Origin: JALYXS01 sp051003795
Lineage (GTDB): Bacteria > Acidobacteriota > Terriglobia > Bryobacterales > Bryobacteraceae
DNA length: 14,767 bases
NCBI GenBank assembly: GCA_051003795.1
Contig: JBPCKZ010000122.1
Location: forward strand, 1-14,767
Direction: 5' to 3'
Positions within the stretch are counted from its first letter, which is position 1; the number at the start of each line of letters is the position of its first letter. A model generated the notes under the pieces. It did no database searches. It saw nothing but the letters and a program-made list of their open reading frames with translations, and was not told where the DNA came from. The translations under genes and the position numbers were made by a program. Below are positions 13,684-14,767 of this stretch, in pieces.

Positions 13684-13805
13684 AGCGCAAAACCCTCCCG
13701 CGCATCCAGGGTGTCGTGAATGCGGGTTTGCGCTCTGTTTTGGATCTGTGCCGCCGATTATCGGCCAGCGGCCTAAACTTCGGTTTCGTCCGCATGGAAT
13801 ACTAA
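13677..13805 (+). pseudogene. Possible toxin-start remnant after the antitoxin
   Basis: A 42-residue frame begins MVKRK at the coupled ATG. The first four residues are compatible with a MazF start, the rest shows no toxin motif. It may be chance. The frame runs through two inverted repeats. Confidence 0.2.
13685..13733. terminator. Inverted repeat, possible two-way terminator
   Basis: GCGCAAAACCC (13685-13695) is answered by GGGTTTGCGC (13724-13733), with one base skipped, and TTTT follows at 13738-13741. A second hairpin-like stretch, GCCGC (13750-13754) with GCGGC (13768-13772), follows. The position between two convergent genes fits termination for both. The loop of 28 nt is long for an intrinsic terminator. 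Confidence 0.3.
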
Positions 13806-14092
13806 TTTGCTTCTCCTGTTCTCCGTTTGCTTTCAATCGACCCGAGCACAAATCGCACCAAAGCTCTGGAAAGCCGCTCACGTTCCCGAGCGGGTTTTGA
13901 CGCCTGGAAAAGCATTGTTGCGCCGCCCTGGCGGCAGCGTGTTTCCACGAATCTACCTGCTTCGAAAACTGCTTCGTCCACGGAAGCGGGATCATCGGGA
14001 TTGGTCCTATCGACGATCCCCTGAGCGGCTGATTTGAGCTCTCGAAAATCCCGACCAAAGGTACTTGCCAGTTGAAGAAAGTCCTGTTCCAT
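13802..14092 (-). CDS. Hypothetical protein, 96 aa
   Basis: The frame encodes 96 residues from an ATG with GGGAGA 4 nt before it. It lies 40 bp downstream of the TPR gene on the same strand. The translation looks like a soluble, mostly helical protein (FLQLASTFGRDFRELKSAAQ, DEAVFEAGRFVETRC, ERERLSRALVRFVLGSIESK). I do not recognise it. The opposite-strand frames in this stretch are no better. It could be the remainder of a larger protein. Confidence 0.45.
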   Translation of the reverse strand: MEQDFLQLASTFGRDFRELKSAAQGIVDRTNPDDPASVDEAVFEAGRFVETRCRQGGATMLFQASKPARERERLSRALVRFVLGSIESKRRTGEAN

Positions 14093-14132
14093 CGGGTCTC
14101 CCGCATATAAGCGTAACCCTTTCTGGACGCCG

Positions 14133-14767
14133 CTAGTGACGGTTCAGAGCGTTCAGCGTCACGCCTTTATTGAAGAGAGCCTTCGCGACCTGTTCGCGCA
14201 ACGCCGCTTCCGGCGCATCCCCGAAGCGCCGGGCTACCTCGTCGTACACCCCAATCTCTTCCTCGCCGCGGTTCAGAGCGCCCAGCCTCACGCCTTTATT
14301 GACGAGAGCCTTCGCGACCAGTTCGCGCAAGGCCGCTTCCGGCGCATCCCCGAAGCGCCGGGGCACCTCGTCGTACGCCGCAATGGCTTCCTCGTTGCGA
14401 TTGAGAGCGCCCAGCCTCTCGCCTTTATTGACGAGAGCCTTCGCGACCTGTTCGCGCAAGGCCGCTTCCGGCGCATCCCCGAAGCGCCGGGTTACATCGT
14501 CGTACGCCCCAATCTCTTCCTCGCCGCGGTTCAGAGCGCCCCGTGTCACGCCTTTATTAAAGAGAGCCTTCGCGACCTGTTCGCGCAAAACCGATTCCGG
14601 CGCATCCCCGAAGCGCCGGGATACCTCGTCGTACGCCCCAATCTCTTCCTTGCCGCGGTTCAGAGCGCCCAGCCTAACACCTTTGTCGAAGAGAGCCTTC
14701 GCAACCCGCTCGCACAACACCACCTCCCGCACACCCCCGCCCCCCCAGGCCACCCCGTCACACACCC
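14133..14767 (-). CDS. Tetratricopeptide-like repeat protein, cut by the window edge
   Basis: The beginning is missing. At least four near-identical 43-residue units are visible, of the form VAKALFNKGV-x-x-GALNRGEEEIGAYDEV-x-RRFGDAPEAALREQ. These are TPR-related helical hairpins that normally serve in protein binding. The reading stops inside a unit (KGVTLNALNRH). The first visible part is degenerate because of the sequence change near the contig end, so the Met at 14765 is not a real start. The number of repeats in the genome is unknown. It is followed on the same strand by the 96-residue frame. Confidence 0.75.
   Translation of the reverse strand, partial: VCDGVAWGGGGVREVVLCERVAKALFDKGVRLGALNRGKEEIGAYDEVSRRFGDAPESVLREQVAKALFNKGVTRGALNRGEEEIGAYDDVTRRFGDAPEAALREQVAKALVNKGERLGALNRNEEAIAAYDEVPRRFGDAPEAALRELVAKALVNKGVRLGALNRGEEEIGVYDEVARRFGDAPEAALREQVAKALFNKGVTLNALNRH
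14150..14767. repeat. 129-bp tandem repeat array
   Basis: The phrase CGCCTTTAT recurs with a period of 129 bp (at about 14162, 14291, 14420, 14549, and a changed copy at 14678). The units encode the TPR-like repeats, have no spacers and are highly similar at DNA level. The assembly ends inside the array. Confidence 0.85.

Noticed and set aside
13675..14106. 143-residue open frame on the minus strand
   Set aside because: Overlaps the 96-residue frame and the antitoxin end; composition rich in Trp, Pro and Cys without pattern; the 96-residue frame has a better start.
14150..14767. Regular repeats that might be a CRISPR array
   Set aside because: The 129-bp units are contiguous, have no unique spacers and keep an open frame coding TPR-like repeats.

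Overview
The window looks like a complete metagenome-type contig of high-GC DNA from an Acidobacteriota bacterium, most likely Bryobacterales/Solibacter-like. This is inferred from gene content and style: a VCBS/ASPIC-UnbV secreted protein, DUF1080, a Tat-exported Gfo/Idh/MocA protein, a DUF5009/HGSNAT-like membrane acyltransferase, and small conserved Acidobacteria-type proteins. No rRNA, tRNA or CRISPR array was seen.

Layout. The left edge (1-175) holds inverted and direct repeats that look like the end of an insertion element, followed by an uncertain small ORF. From 529 to 3705 there is a secreted mutarotase-like protein (-), a secreted DUF1080 glycoside-cleaving protein (+, broken by one missing base near its end), a small charged protein (+) and a polytopic acyltransferase (-). 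At 3739-4562 lies the most interesting locus: three membrane helices followed by a peroxiredoxin domain whose catalytic cysteine codon is UGA (W-UGA-P-F-C), so it is a candidate membrane-anchored selenoprotein. The same gene also has a one-base frameshift in a G5C3 run. Positions 4513-8125 carry a divergent pair, a Tat-exported VCBS/UnbV protein (-) and a secreted esterase (+). Positions 8237-10268 carry a small basic protein with a duplicated motif, a rearranged KdpD-like USP fragment, exonuclease III and a DUF2721 membrane protein. Positions 10273-12257 hold a Tat-exported Gfo/Idh/MocA oxidoreductase and a small secreted beta-rich protein. The right part has a HAD phosphatase, a shortened MazE-type antitoxin with no recognisable toxin, an unknown 96-residue ORF and a tandem-repeat TPR protein cut by the contig edge.

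How the genes fit together. Mutarotase-like protein, DUF1080 hydrolase, Gfo/Idh/MocA oxidoreductase, esterase and sugar acetyltransferase-like protein suggest extracytoplasmic handling of plant or microbial polysaccharides. They are scattered in short divergent units rather than one operon. Six start codons on both strands, including TTG and GTG starts, sit 6-7 nt after a TANNNT box, which suggests leaderless transcription. Two one-base deletions and a base-biased right end warn that the assembly contains sequence errors.
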